A stretch of DNA of 64,000 nucleotides from Psychrobacillus psychrodurans (GTDB lineage: Bacteria; Bacillota; Bacilli; Bacillales_A; Planococcaceae): the NCBI RefSeq assembly GCF_027563345.1, contig NZ_JAMKBK010000002.1; one strand, 5' to 3'. A program made the translations under genes and the position numbers. Under the pieces are notes generated by a model that did not search any database, was not told where the DNA came from, and saw only the letters and a program-made list of their open reading frames with translations. Positions 53,012 through 61,691 of this stretch are shown piece after piece; position 1 is the stretch's first letter, and the number at the start of each line of letters is the position of its first letter.

Positions 53012-53350
53012 TCAATTTTCAACTTTAAACTTATACTCCTTCAACAACCCCTCCAACTTCAAAGCCAATCCAATACTTCCATCGACTTTCAACTTCCCAA
53101 ACATAAATGCAGTAGTGCTATTCAAATCACCCACTAGTAGTTTCATAAAGTCTTTCGAGCTCAATGTTAACTTGCAATCTTCTTTTGTGGTAGTATCATC
53201 CGATATTCTTGCTTTTCCATTTTCTAAGATAAGCTGTTTAACACTTGGATTATCTCCTGTTAAATTAAACTCATAACGTACATTTTCGTTTCGAATTGGT
53301 GTTGGGTTTTCATTCAAAGTAGTTTCAATTAATTGCCATGTTTCATTCAT
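53012..53350 (-). CDS. SCP-2 sterol/lipid-transfer-like protein
   Basis: 112 residues forming a single SCP-2 fold: VRYEFNLTGDNPSVKQLILE, CKLTLSSKDFMKLLVGDLNS and AFMFGKLKVDGSIGLALKLE. Small bacterial SCP-2 proteins bind fatty acyl chains. GGAAGGATGAG lies upstream on the minus strand, and a FadR-like palindrome sits just before it, so regulation by a fatty-acid-sensing TetR-type repressor is likely. Confidence 0.9.
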   Translation of the reverse strand: MNETWQLIETTLNENPTPIRNENVRYEFNLTGDNPSVKQLILENGKARISDDTTTKEDCKLTLSSKDFMKLLVGDLNSTTAFMFGKLKVDGSIGLALKLEGLLKEYKFKVEN

Positions 53351-53370
53351 TTGTTCTCATCCTTCCATTC

Positions 53371-53390
53371 ATGAGTGAATATTCACTCAT
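53371..53390. promoter_or_regulatory. FadR-like operator palindrome
   Basis: ATGAGTGAATATTCACTCAT is a perfect 20-bp palindrome. It closely resembles the Bacillus FadR operator TGAATGAMTANTCATTCA. It lies 21 bp upstream of the SCP-2 gene start, where it would block transcription. Confidence 0.72.
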
Positions 53391-53544
53391 ATCTTTATTT
53401 TCGCATATTTTATTCTTATTGACGAGCTAATATTTCCTGGGAAATTGGTCGATTTCATAATTACTAATTTCAATATAAAAAAAGAATACTAATGTGATAT
53501 TATATTCAATTATCCATCCGCTTATTTTATGTGTACTTCGCTGA

Positions 53545-53726
53545 TTGGAGCGTAAGGTGGAGACTCCAGCGGGAACAGCGCGAGCTGAAAGCCCCGTAGG
53601 AAAGACATTGGCCGTACTTTGTTTGACCAATGTCTTTGCGACGAGTAACCGCAGGAGCATATGTTTTCGTAGTGACGAGGAGATTGAAGCCGTGCCCGCG
53701 GAAAGCGTCCGCCTGGAGTGGAAATC
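53545..53726 (+). repeat. Dispersed ~180-bp element, copy B
   Basis: Nearly identical over most of its length to copy A (615-785, opposite strand) and copy C (60816-60992). Arms: TTGGAGCGTAAGGTGGAGAC and CGTCCGCCTGGAGTGGAAAT; central inverted repeat GACATTGG...CCAATGTC; conserved ACGAGTAACCGCAGGAGCAT. It lies between the SCP-2 gene and the NlpC/P60 gene. The small open frames through it are not genes. Confidence 0.88.
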
Positions 53727-53767
53727 AACTTTGTTTAGATTTCACTACTAATTACTTCATTATGAAA

Positions 53768-53794
53768 TTGACTTAATTTAATAAAAATTATAAT
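53768..53794 (+). promoter_or_regulatory. Candidate promoter of the NlpC/P60 gene
   Basis: TTGACT and TATAAT are present, but with a spacer of only 15 bp. They lie 60 bp before the ATG. Confidence 0.4.
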
Positions 53795-53853
53795 GTGATT
53801 GTTTAATAGAAATGGTATGATGAAGTTAATAGTTAAATAGAAGGAGGGTCTTT

Positions 53854-54603
53854 ATGTTCAAGAAAGTGCTGATAGTAACTGTTTTATTAGTGACATTTGC
53901 ATCATCTGCTAGTGCCAATACCTTATATGAAGTTAAAAAAGGGGACACATTAACGAAAATAGCTAAGATAAATAAAGTAGCGGTTAATGACCTTCGAACG
54001 TGGAATAAACTAAAGAAAGATAGTATTTACGTTAAACAGAAATTGATCGTGAAAAAAACAACAGTTGCTACTAAAACAACAAATGTAGTCTCTAATAACC
54101 CAAAAATAATAGAGAATACTAAGCCCAACCAGGAAACGGTATTTCCGCCAGTTCAAGTGAAAGATGAACAACTAACTATTGCTCCGAATGTTGTGCAAGC
54201 AATGAATTTATCAACTGAAGGACAAGCTATGTACTCTTTTATAGTAGATTTTGCAAAACATTTAGAGGGCATTCCATATTTATATGCTGGTAATACGATG
54301 GCTGGATTTGACTGTAGTGGTTTTATTTATTTTATTCATTCTCAGGCAGGGTTGGATATTACAAGACAAAGTAGCGATAGTTATTTTACACAAACTGCTA
54401 ATGTGGCGGACCCACTTATAGGGGATTTGGTGTTTTTCGAAAATACATACAAACAAGGAATCTCTCATATGGGAGTTTACTTAGGAGAAAATAAATTTAT
54501 CCATGCGGGGTCAAAAGGTGTAGAAGTGGCGAGTTTAGAATCCTCATATTGGAAAGAACATTTTGTTTCATTCAATCGATTCAATTCGTTAACTGTCAGA
54601 TAA
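53854..54603 (+). CDS. LysM-NlpC/P60 D,L-endopeptidase
   Basis: 249 residues. Signal peptide (1-21), one LysM wall-binding domain (about 23-66; YEVKKGDTLTKIAKINKVAV), a linker, and an NlpC/P60 domain from about 130 with catalytic Cys154 in GFDCSGFIY and His205 in ISHMGVYLG; a third polar residue, His221, lies in FIHAGSKGV. It cleaves the peptidoglycan stem peptide, probably during elongation or separation. AGGAGG precedes the ATG. The chemoreceptor gene begins 19 bp after the stop, so the two may be co-transcribed. Confidence 0.92.
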   Translation: MFKKVLIVTVLLVTFASSASANTLYEVKKGDTLTKIAKINKVAVNDLRTWNKLKKDSIYVKQKLIVKKTTVATKTTNVVSNNPKIIENTKPNQETVFPPVQVKDEQLTIAPNVVQAMNLSTEGQAMYSFIVDFAKHLEGIPYLYAGNTMAGFDCSGFIYFIHSQAGLDITRQSSDSYFTQTANVADPLIGDLVFFENTYKQGISHMGVYLGENKFIHAGSKGVEVASLESSYWKEHFVSFNRFNSLTVR

Positions 54604-54622
54604 GTAGCAAGGGGGAATATGC

Positions 54623-56311
54623 ATGAAATGGACTATTGCTAGGAAAATGTGGCTTGGTTTTGTTGCTATTTTAGTATTATTAATCACTGTGTCGGTTTTA
54701 TCGATTATGACGATAATCGACAGTAGTGAAAAGTATCAATTTTTATTGGATGATCGAGCGGTTAAGGTAAATCTTGTGAAAGAAATCGAGATTTCGCAAA
54801 AAGACACTGCTAGTGCAGTATTGGATTATTTAGTATCTAATACTGATGCATCAAGACAAAACGTAGACGTACATCAGCAAAGAACTACTGAATTGACTGC
54901 TGAGTTGCGAAACAATTTGTTTTCCCCTGAGGCGTTAGAAATGATGACAGAGTTTGATAAGAAAAATGATATGTTTGCCGCTATTAATGTAGATGTAATA
55001 ACAGCACAAACAAATAAAGATACATCAACAGTTAATAAACTAACTGGAACATCGAAAACGCTGAATACAGATGCGCTATCCATTTTGGATGAAATTGAGC
55101 AGTTTTTACAGGCTGATATGGATAAAACAAGAGACGAGCTTTCAGGTTATGAGGTTTCAGCTAAAATATTTATGAGCTGTTTAGCTATATTGGGAGTTAT
55201 ACTAGGAATTCTTTTAGCGTATTTCATCAGCAGAAGTATTTCAAAACCGGTGAAACGTGTTACCGCAGGTCTTACTGAGATTGCAACTGGTAACTTAACC
55301 GTAGAGCCTATAGTGATTAAAAATAAAGATGAAGTAGGCGAAATGGCGACAGCCTTCAACATGATGTCTAAGGACCTGCGTCAAATAGTTTCTGGAGTTC
55401 GGGATTCTTCTATGCAGCTTGCTGCTAATGCAGAGGAACTTTCTGCGAGCTCAGAAGAAAGTTTGGCATCCTCACAAATGGTTGCAAAATCTGCCGAAGC
55501 ACAAATGGTTTCAAGTGATGAACAAGTGCAGCATATGGATACTTCGGTCCAGTCGTTGACAGAGCTATCCCAAGGCATCGATCAAATTAGTATTAGTAAT
55601 GAAGAAATGTTACATGCAGCAAATGATGTACAAAATCTAGTCCAAAAAGGTTCTAATGTTGTATCGGAAGTTGCTAAACAAATGGATACAATCCACTCTA
55701 CTTTTAATGATACGACGACAATCATGCAAAATATGGAGAAGCATTCCAATGATATACAAACCGTAACTTCTTTAATAACGGATATATCAGAACAGACCAA
55801 TCTACTTGCCTTAAACGCAGCTATCGAAGCAGCTAGGGCTGGTGAATATGGCAAAGGCTTTGCTGTTGTAGCGGATGAGGTACGTAAACTTGCAGAGCAA
55901 TCTAAAAACTCTGCGACGGAAATAGCATCAATGGTTCAACTGATTCAAAGTGCTTCTGGTGATGCTGTTCATGCTATTATAGATGGCGGGAAGAAAGTAG
56001 AAGCCGGCATCGCTAAAACAACGGAATCTTTAACAGTATTCCAAAATATTGAAGAAGCAGTAGGAGAGGTTGGTTACAAAGTGGGATCTGTTTCTGCAGC
56101 TATTGAACAGATACAGGCAATGGCGGAGTCAGTTTCTCAGGGGGCTGTAGAAGTTCAGCGACTCGCAACACTTGCAGCAGATGGCGCTAATGATACAAGT
56201 GCCGCAACGGAGCAACAAATTGCGGCAAATGAAGAAATTTCGTCCAATGCGCAGGCACTAGCAGATCTTGCAGAAGCGTTACAAAATAATGTTAGTCACT
56301 TTAAAATATAG
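54623..56311 (+). CDS. Methyl-accepting chemotaxis protein 1
   Basis: 562 residues. Membrane segment about 11-31, a periplasmic-equivalent 4-helix sensor (about 32-185), second membrane segment about 185-207, HAMP (about 207-260), and the coiled-coil signalling domain with the hairpin tip SLITDISEQTNLLALNAAIE and GFAVVADEVRKLAEQSKNSA. It signals to CheA/CheW. First of three tandem paralogues; the sensor regions differ while the cytoplasmic halves are closely similar. GGGGGAA precedes the ATG. Confidence 0.95.
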   Translation: MKWTIARKMWLGFVAILVLLITVSVLSIMTIIDSSEKYQFLLDDRAVKVNLVKEIEISQKDTASAVLDYLVSNTDASRQNVDVHQQRTTELTAELRNNLFSPEALEMMTEFDKKNDMFAAINVDVITAQTNKDTSTVNKLTGTSKTLNTDALSILDEIEQFLQADMDKTRDELSGYEVSAKIFMSCLAILGVILGILLAYFISRSISKPVKRVTAGLTEIATGNLTVEPIVIKNKDEVGEMATAFNMMSKDLRQIVSGVRDSSMQLAANAEELSASSEESLASSQMVAKSAEAQMVSSDEQVQHMDTSVQSLTELSQGIDQISISNEEMLHAANDVQNLVQKGSNVVSEVAKQMDTIHSTFNDTTTIMQNMEKHSNDIQTVTSLITDISEQTNLLALNAAIEAARAGEYGKGFAVVADEVRKLAEQSKNSATEIASMVQLIQSASGDAVHAIIDGGKKVEAGIAKTTESLTVFQNIEEAVGEVGYKVGSVSAAIEQIQAMAESVSQGAVEVQRLATLAADGANDTSAATEQQIAANEEISSNAQALADLAEALQNNVSHFKI

Positions 56312-56323
56312 CTTAAGTTTTTC

Positions 56324-56353
56324 TATCCTATGTCGTTTAATACGGCATAGGAT
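56324..56353 (+). terminator. Terminator after chemoreceptor 1
   Basis: TATCCTATGTCG pairs with CGGCATAGGATA (one mismatch) around TTTAATA, followed by TTTTG. Confidence 0.75.
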
Positions 56354-56464
56354 ATTTTGCTGAAAATATTCAAAATGTGTATGTCCAAATACCCTTAATT
56401 TATGTATAATAGTATAGTTACTTAGATTTATATAATGTAGTTGCATAGGAAAAAGGGGATATAT

Positions 56465-58147
56465 ATGAAGTTAACGATTTCAAGGAAAATGTGGTTTGGT
56501 TTTTGTGCGGTTTTAGTATTACTAGTAATAACTAGTATTCTTACTCAAAGTGGAACAACTAAATTAACAGATAGATATAAGGATTTACTCGATGATGATA
56601 TAACTAAAATTAATCTAGTAGAGGAAATTATAGTTATACAAAAAGACATGTCAACTGCCGTTTTAGAGTTTGTTATGTTCGGTAAGAGAGATGCTGTAGA
56701 TAAGTTTGATGCTGAGATAGAAAAAGGTATGACTGCAGCTAGAGCTTTGATTGAAAAATCTACAGATGCAGAATCGGTTAAGTTGATGAAAGATCTTCAA
56801 ACCGAAACGGAGAAGTTATTTGAAAACAACAATAAGATTATTGAGCTAAAAACTGCAAATAAACCATTTGAAGAATATGCAGAAAAATCTTCTGAACTTA
56901 ATGAAGGTGTACTCAGTATTTTAGCTGAAATAAAAAAAATTCAAGAAGACAATATGGCAGATACAAGAGCAGAGTTAGAAGATTATGAAGATAAAACAAC
57001 GATAGCACTAAGTATTATAACTGTATTAGCAATTGTTGTTGGTATTTTAATATCATATTTTATAGGTAGATCCATTTCTAAACCAATTCAAAAGGTTACA
57101 GCTGGTCTTGAGGAAATTGCAAAGGGTAACTTAGCGATTGAGCCAATCATTATTAAAAACAGAGATGAAGTCGGTGTAATGGCGACAACCTTTAACAAAA
57201 TGTCGAACGATTTACAACAAATTGTATCTAGTGTCCGCGATTCCTCAATGCAATTAGCTGCGAATGCAGAAGAACTTTCTGCAAGCTCAGAAGAAAGTCT
57301 TGCGTCCTCTCAAATGGTAGCGAAATCTGCTGAAGAGCAAATGATTGCAAGTGAACAACAGGTAAATCATATGGAGTCTTCCATGAGTTCAATGGGAGCA
57401 CTCCAACAAGGCGTATCAGAAATCGCATATAGTAATGATGAAATGCTACAAGCAACAGATGGCGTGAAAATATTAGTAACAAAAGGTTCCTCTGTTGTTT
57501 CTGAAGTAGCTGGTCAAATGGAAACAATTCATACTACATTCACTGAAACAACTGAAATCATGAAAAACATGGCTAAACACTCAGACGAAATACAAAACAT
57601 TACATCACTGATTACCGATATTTCCGAACAAACGAACCTTCTTGCATTAAATGCTGCAATTGAAGCAGCTCGTGCTGGAGAATACGGTAAAGGCTTTGCT
57701 GTTGTAGCAGAAGAAGTTCGTAAACTTGCAGAGCAATCGAAAAACTCTGCGTCTGAAATTGAGTCGATGGTACAGTTAATTCGCACTGCCTCTGGATCTG
57801 CCGTTAAAGCAATAACGACTGGTGGGGATAAGGTAGAGCAAGGCCTTGCAAAAACTACAGAATCTCTAAATGTATTCAATGAAATTGAAACTAGTGTAGG
57901 GGATGTAGTTCAAAAAGTAGAACTAGTGTCGACTGCAATTGGACAAATTCAGGAAATGGCTAATTCTGTTACAGAGAGTGCCGGGAAAGTACAAACACTT
58001 GCTACACAGGCTGCGGATGGGGCTAGTGATACAAGTGCGGCGACTGAACAACAATTAGCTGCAAACGAAGAAATATCTTCCAATGCACAATCTCTAGCAG
58101 ATTTAGCAGAGAAACTACAAAATGAAGTAAGTCATTTTAAACTATAA
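56465..58147 (+). CDS. Methyl-accepting chemotaxis protein 2
   Basis: 560 residues with the same layout as chemoreceptor 1: TM1 about 11-30, 4-helix sensor, TM2 about 185-205, HAMP, signalling domain with TDISEQTNLLALNAAIEAAR and VVAEEVRKLAEQSKNSASEI. Closer to receptor 3 than to receptor 1 in the N-terminal membrane region (MKLTISRKMWFG vs MKLTISKKLWGG). ATG 56465 with AAAAGGGGAT is preferred to an in-frame upstream ATG at 56441. Confidence 0.95.
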   Translation: MKLTISRKMWFGFCAVLVLLVITSILTQSGTTKLTDRYKDLLDDDITKINLVEEIIVIQKDMSTAVLEFVMFGKRDAVDKFDAEIEKGMTAARALIEKSTDAESVKLMKDLQTETEKLFENNNKIIELKTANKPFEEYAEKSSELNEGVLSILAEIKKIQEDNMADTRAELEDYEDKTTIALSIITVLAIVVGILISYFIGRSISKPIQKVTAGLEEIAKGNLAIEPIIIKNRDEVGVMATTFNKMSNDLQQIVSSVRDSSMQLAANAEELSASSEESLASSQMVAKSAEEQMIASEQQVNHMESSMSSMGALQQGVSEIAYSNDEMLQATDGVKILVTKGSSVVSEVAGQMETIHTTFTETTEIMKNMAKHSDEIQNITSLITDISEQTNLLALNAAIEAARAGEYGKGFAVVAEEVRKLAEQSKNSASEIESMVQLIRTASGSAVKAITTGGDKVEQGLAKTTESLNVFNEIETSVGDVVQKVELVSTAIGQIQEMANSVTESAGKVQTLATQAADGASDTSAATEQQLAANEEISSNAQSLADLAEKLQNEVSHFKL

Positions 58148-58154
58148 TTTTCAA

Positions 58155-58185
58155 TGACTCTAAATCGTCAGTTGGATTTAGAGTC
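58155..58185 (+). terminator. Terminator after chemoreceptor 2
   Basis: GACTCTAAATC pairs with GATTTAGAGTC around an 8-nt loop, followed by TTTT. Confidence 0.8.
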
Positions 58186-58236
58186 TTTTATCGCTAATAA
58201 AAAATATAAATCGTTTTTAGAAGAAAAGGGGATAAT

Positions 58237-59919
58237 ATGAAGCTAACAATTTCTAAGAAATTATGGGGTGGATTTTCAGCAGTATTGGTTTTATTAATAA
58301 TAGCGAGTGTCATGTCTATGTGGACAACAAATGATGTGTCGACTAGATATGATTCATTAATTGATGAAGAAATGGAACGTGTGTCTCTAGTCGAGAAAGT
58401 GGAAGTAATTCAAAAAGAAATGTCCACATCAGTATTAGAGTATCTAATGTTCAGTAAGCTTTCGTCTGTAGAGAAACTAGAAGCCGATTATAAACAAGTT
58501 ATGGAGATTATAACTTCTTTATCTAAAGATCTTAATAATAAAGCTGCAATAGAATTAGTAGAAAAGTTACAAGAACAATCTAAACAGTTATTTGAAGCAA
58601 ACACTGAAATGATTGAGTTGAAAAAGGTCAATGGTATGTATCAAAAGGCAGCATCTCAATCTACTCAGCTTAACCTAGAAATTAGTGAAGCATTAGTTGA
58701 ATTAAAAACAATTGAGGAAAAAAGTGCTAGTCAAACAAGAGAAGAATTGGATACATATGTGACAATGTCAAATATTATTACATTATTACTTACTATTCTT
58801 AGTGTTGTAATTGGAATTCTTGTATCACACTTCATCAGTAGAAGTATAGCTAGACCTATTAAGAAAGTAACAAATGGTCTTGCAGAAATAGCAGATGGTA
58901 ATTTAACGATTGAGCCTATTGTTATTAAGAATAGGGATGAAGTAGGCGAGATGGCATCAACGTTCAATAAAATGTCGAATGATCTACAACGAATTGTATC
59001 TGGTGTGCGCGATTCATCGATGCAGCTAGCAGCAAATGCGGAAGAACTATCAGCAAGCTCTGAAGAAAGTCTTGCTTCCTCCCAGATGGTTGCAAAATCT
59101 GCCGAAGCGCAAATGGTCGCAAGTGAAGAACAAGTAGGGCAAATGAATGCCTCTATGCATTCCATGACAGACTTACAAGAAGGGGTTTCCGAAATTGCTT
59201 CTAGTAATGAAGACATGTTAAAAGCAACAGATGGTGTAAGATCACTCGTAACACAAGGATCTTCTGTAGTAACGAATGTAGCTAGTCAAATGAATACTAT
59301 TCATGAGACTTTTAATGAAACTACAGAAATCATGAAAAACATGGCGAAACATTCCAACGAGATTCAAAATATTACATCGCTTATAACAGACATTTCTGAT
59401 CAAACGAATCTACTCGCATTAAATGCAGCAATTGAAGCAGCTCGTGCTGGGGAATATGGAAAAGGCTTTGCAGTAGTTGCAGAAGAAGTACGTAAATTAG
59501 CTGAGCAATCCAAAAACTCTGCTTCTGAAATAGCATCAATGGTACAGTTAATCCAATCAGCATCTAGCTCCGCAGTAAAAGCAATTACTACTGGGGGAGA
59601 AAAAGTTGAAGAAGGCATAACGAAAACAACAGAATCATTAAATGTCTTCCAACAAATTGAAACAAGTGTAGATGATGTAGTCCAAAAAGTAGAATCGGTT
59701 ACAACGGCAATAAGTCACATTTCAGAAATAGCAAGTTCCGTAACAGACAGTGTCCAACAAGTTCAAACACTAGCAACACACGCTGCAGACGGAGCAAGCG
59801 ACACTAGCGCTGCAACCGAACAACAACTAGCAGCAAACGAAGAAATTTCTTCAAGTGCACAGTCTTTAGCAGATTTAGCAGAGAAACTACAAAATGAAGT
59901 AAGTCATTTTAGAATATAA
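58237..59919 (+). CDS. Methyl-accepting chemotaxis protein 3
   Basis: 560 residues, third tandem paralogue. TM1 about 10-30, helical sensor (about 31-185), TM2 about 186-206, HAMP and signalling domain with ITDISDQTNLLALNAAIEAA and VVAEEVRKLAEQSKNSASEI. From HAMP to the C-terminus it is nearly identical to the other two over long stretches, while the ligand region is diverged. AAGGGG precedes the ATG; each receptor has its own terminator. Confidence 0.95.
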   Translation: MKLTISKKLWGGFSAVLVLLIIASVMSMWTTNDVSTRYDSLIDEEMERVSLVEKVEVIQKEMSTSVLEYLMFSKLSSVEKLEADYKQVMEIITSLSKDLNNKAAIELVEKLQEQSKQLFEANTEMIELKKVNGMYQKAASQSTQLNLEISEALVELKTIEEKSASQTREELDTYVTMSNIITLLLTILSVVIGILVSHFISRSIARPIKKVTNGLAEIADGNLTIEPIVIKNRDEVGEMASTFNKMSNDLQRIVSGVRDSSMQLAANAEELSASSEESLASSQMVAKSAEAQMVASEEQVGQMNASMHSMTDLQEGVSEIASSNEDMLKATDGVRSLVTQGSSVVTNVASQMNTIHETFNETTEIMKNMAKHSNEIQNITSLITDISDQTNLLALNAAIEAARAGEYGKGFAVVAEEVRKLAEQSKNSASEIASMVQLIQSASSSAVKAITTGGEKVEEGITKTTESLNVFQQIETSVDDVVQKVESVTTAISHISEIASSVTDSVQQVQTLATHAADGASDTSAATEQQLAANEEISSSAQSLADLAEKLQNEVSHFRI

Positions 59920-59923
59920 AACA

Positions 59924-59967
59924 AGAAACGACACCTATTTGTAATAGCAATAGGTGTCGTTTTTTGC
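59924..59967 (+). terminator. Terminator after chemoreceptor 3
   Basis: AAACGACACCTATT pairs with AATAGGTGTCGTTT around a 9-nt loop, followed by TTTTT. Confidence 0.92.
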
Positions 59968-60233
59968 ATAAAGGAAGGGGAATGTTGCGAGAAGGGCTTT
60001 ATATGTTGAGTAAATGGCATAAATCGTTGTGCCAAAATGAAAACATTGCGCAAAAATATCCCTGCAAATTTACACAAAAGATAATCACAAATTGTTAGGG
60101 AACACCATATCGAATATATATTAAAACTAGGGAGCACCCCTATTTATGTCTAAATTATCTTTTAATATTCTTGAACTCGTCACAAAAGATTCGATGAAAA
60201 TAAAGTATACTTGCAGTAGGGAGTTGTTTAGAA
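59968..60233. other. Intergenic region before the DUF2269 gene
   Basis: AT-rich, with no gene supported. A short open frame from about 60146 has no ribosome site and runs into the next gene out of frame. A promoter for the DUF2269 gene is expected here but no convincing pair of boxes is seen. Confidence 0.5.
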
Positions 60234-60665
60234 ATGTATACATTTATTATATTCATACATGTGATTAGTGCAGTTTTATCAATTGGGCCATTTTTTGTGC
60301 TATTTCCTTTATTAAATAGGATGAAAGGTAAAAATAAAGAAATGTTAGATACATCCTTAGAGGTGTTTCAAGCGGCGATTCGTCTAGTGAAACACGCTGG
60401 TCATGTGCTTGTTGGTTCGGGTATTCTACTTGTCTGGCAGGGAAATTGGCCATGGACGACATCATGGGTGATTATGACAATTCTAGTTATGGCAAGTTCC
60501 ATATTATTTTTGGCTAAAGCATTTAAGCCTAATATTCGTGAATTCCAAGCAGGAACGATTGATCTTGATACACTCACAAAAAAATTAAACTCTAACGTGT
60601 GGAAATATATCTTATTATTACTAATCATGCTATGGTTCATGGTTGCAAAACCTAATTTATGGTAA
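60234..60665 (+). CDS. DUF2269-type integral membrane protein
   Basis: 143 residues with four predicted membrane helices (about 1-25, 50-68, 76-95 and 122-141). The first helix has FIIFIHVISAVLSIGPFFVL, with a conserved His, and a second His lies in LVKHAGHVLVGSGILL, a pattern of the DUF2269/CopD-like families where His may bind heme or metal. Function unknown. GTAGGGAG precedes the ATG; a terminator follows. Confidence 0.8.
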   Translation: MYTFIIFIHVISAVLSIGPFFVLFPLLNRMKGKNKEMLDTSLEVFQAAIRLVKHAGHVLVGSGILLVWQGNWPWTTSWVIMTILVMASSILFLAKAFKPNIREFQAGTIDLDTLTKKLNSNVWKYILLLLIMLWFMVAKPNLW

Positions 60666-60670
60666 CGGAA

Positions 60671-60697
60671 AACCTTTCTCTTTGTTGAGAAAGGTTT
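60671..60697 (+). terminator. DUF2269 terminator (duplicated copy 1)
   Basis: AACCTTTCTC pairs with GAGAAAGGTT around TTTGTT. The T-run is short (TTT). The same 27 bases recur at 61048-61074, where the T-run is longer. Confidence 0.8.
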
Positions 60698-60815
60698 AGC
60701 TTGACGACAAAAGTATTTTTATAAACTGCTATGAGTAATAATAAATATCTTTAAAGAAGTTGCTTTATCTAAATAAAAGTATATATAGTGGAAACCTTTA
60801 AGGAGTTGTTTATAA

Positions 60816-60992
60816 GGCAAGGACCACCACGAAGACTCCTGTGGGAACAGCTTGAGCAGAAGACCCCGCAGGAAGGACATTGGTCGAACTTTGTTTGACC
60901 AATGTCTTTGCGACGAGTAACCGCAGGAGCATATGTTTTCGCAGTGACGAGGAGGCTGAAGCCAAGCCCACGGAAAGCGAAGTGGTGGCCCT
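60816..60992 (+). repeat. Dispersed element copy C with clear terminal inverted repeats
   Basis: The inner part matches copies A and B closely. Its outer ends differ and form a 14-bp terminal inverted repeat with one mismatch (GCAAGGACCACCAC at the left, GTGGTGGCCCTTGC at the right). The internal GACATTGGTC...GACCAATGTC is a perfect 10-bp inverted repeat. No transposase is present. Confidence 0.85.
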
Positions 60993-61047
60993 TGCTGATT
61001 TTAGTATACAACTCTATGCACCAAAAATTGAGTTTCTCTACAGTCTG

Positions 61048-61074
61048 AACCTTTCTCTTTGTTGAGAAAGGTTT
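61048..61074 (+). terminator. Second copy of the DUF2269 terminator hairpin
   Basis: Identical over 27 bases to 60671-60697, here followed by TTTTTTT. There is no gene directly upstream; dispersed element copy C lies between the two. Confidence 0.8.
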
Positions 61075-61084
61075 TTTTCTTATT

Positions 61085-61410
61085 AACTTGCGATTCACTT
61101 TCCGCAGTCCTAAATACTCTCGCAATTTGCGATTCGCAAAGCCGAACTTGCTATTTACCCCGTTTGATTTGCGATTTACCTTATACAACTTGCGATTCTC
61201 TGTCCGCAGTCCCTAAATCCTCTCGCAATTTGCGATTCCCAAAGTTGAACTTGCGATTTGCCCCGTTTAATTTGCGATTTACCTCATACAACTTGTGATT
61301 CTCCGTCCGCAGTCCCTAAATCCTCTCGCAATTTGCGATTCACAAAGCCAAACTTGCGATTTTTCCGTTTGATTTGCGATTTACCTCATTCAACTTGCGA
61401 TTCGCCATCT
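61085..61410. repeat. 102-103-bp super-repeat of TTGCGATT units
   Basis: Super-repeat copies start at 61085, 61187, 61290 and 61392 (last partial). TTGCGATT cores occur at 61088, 61127, 61148, 61169, 61190, 61230, 61251, 61272, 61293, 61333, 61354, 61374 and 61395: nearly all steps are 21 bp, except one 39-40-bp step per copy that spans a CGCAGTCC spacer. The sequence between cores is unlike the 10.8-kb array, but the core is the same. Small plus-strand open frames here only reflect the 7-codon period. Confidence 0.92.
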
Positions 61411-61624
61411 ACAGATACAAGATCACAATATAATATCAACTCCCAAAATAAAATTCATCTGTCCACGCTGCTCATCGACAACAACAAAATCTTCCATACT
61501 GCCGTCATTTTAAAAAAAAGTTCACAATTATTTTTCATTCCTGCGAAATGCGATATATCGCAGATGTAAGCGATTACAAACAAAAAGAATATTCAAAAAT
61601 AACTGACAATTATAAAAAAGGGTG

Positions 61625-61653
61625 TTGACGCGGCATTTCAAAGGCGATATGAT
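61625..61653 (+). promoter_or_regulatory. Sigma-A promoter of ilvD
   Basis: TTGACG, 17-bp spacer, TATGAT; 102 bp before the ilvD start. Good match to the vegetative consensus with ideal spacing. Confidence 0.8.
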
Positions 61654-61670
61654 ATCAACAATATATTAAA

Positions 61671-61691
61671 TATTGTGAGAAAATTCACAAT
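61671..61691. promoter_or_regulatory. CodY-like box within a dyad, ilvD leader
   Basis: ATTGTGAGAAAATTCACAAT (61672-61691) is a 7-bp inverted repeat with a 6-bp spacer. The overlapping 15 bases from 61671 match the CodY consensus AATTTTCWGAAAATT with about three mismatches. It lies 18 bp after the -10 box, a position suited to repression by a branched-chain-amino-acid-responsive regulator. Confidence 0.55.

Noticed and set aside
52877..53137. Plus-strand open frame after fliT
   Set aside because: It runs through the fliT terminator and antisense to the SCP-2 gene; no ribosome site.
53427..53751. Small genes between the SCP-2 and NlpC/P60 genes
   Set aside because: All are readings of dispersed element copy B.
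60146..60250. Short open frame before the DUF2269 gene
   Set aside because: No ribosome site, poor codon pattern, and it overlaps the real gene out of frame.
60816..60992. Insertion sequence
   Set aside because: Terminal inverted repeats are present but no transposase; kept as a possible non-autonomous element only.
61059..61569. Two overlapping open frames with repeated NLRF or LICDL motifs
   Set aside because: Their 7-residue period is only the 21-bp period of the TTGCGATT array. They have no ribosome site and lie in a region of terminators and repeats.
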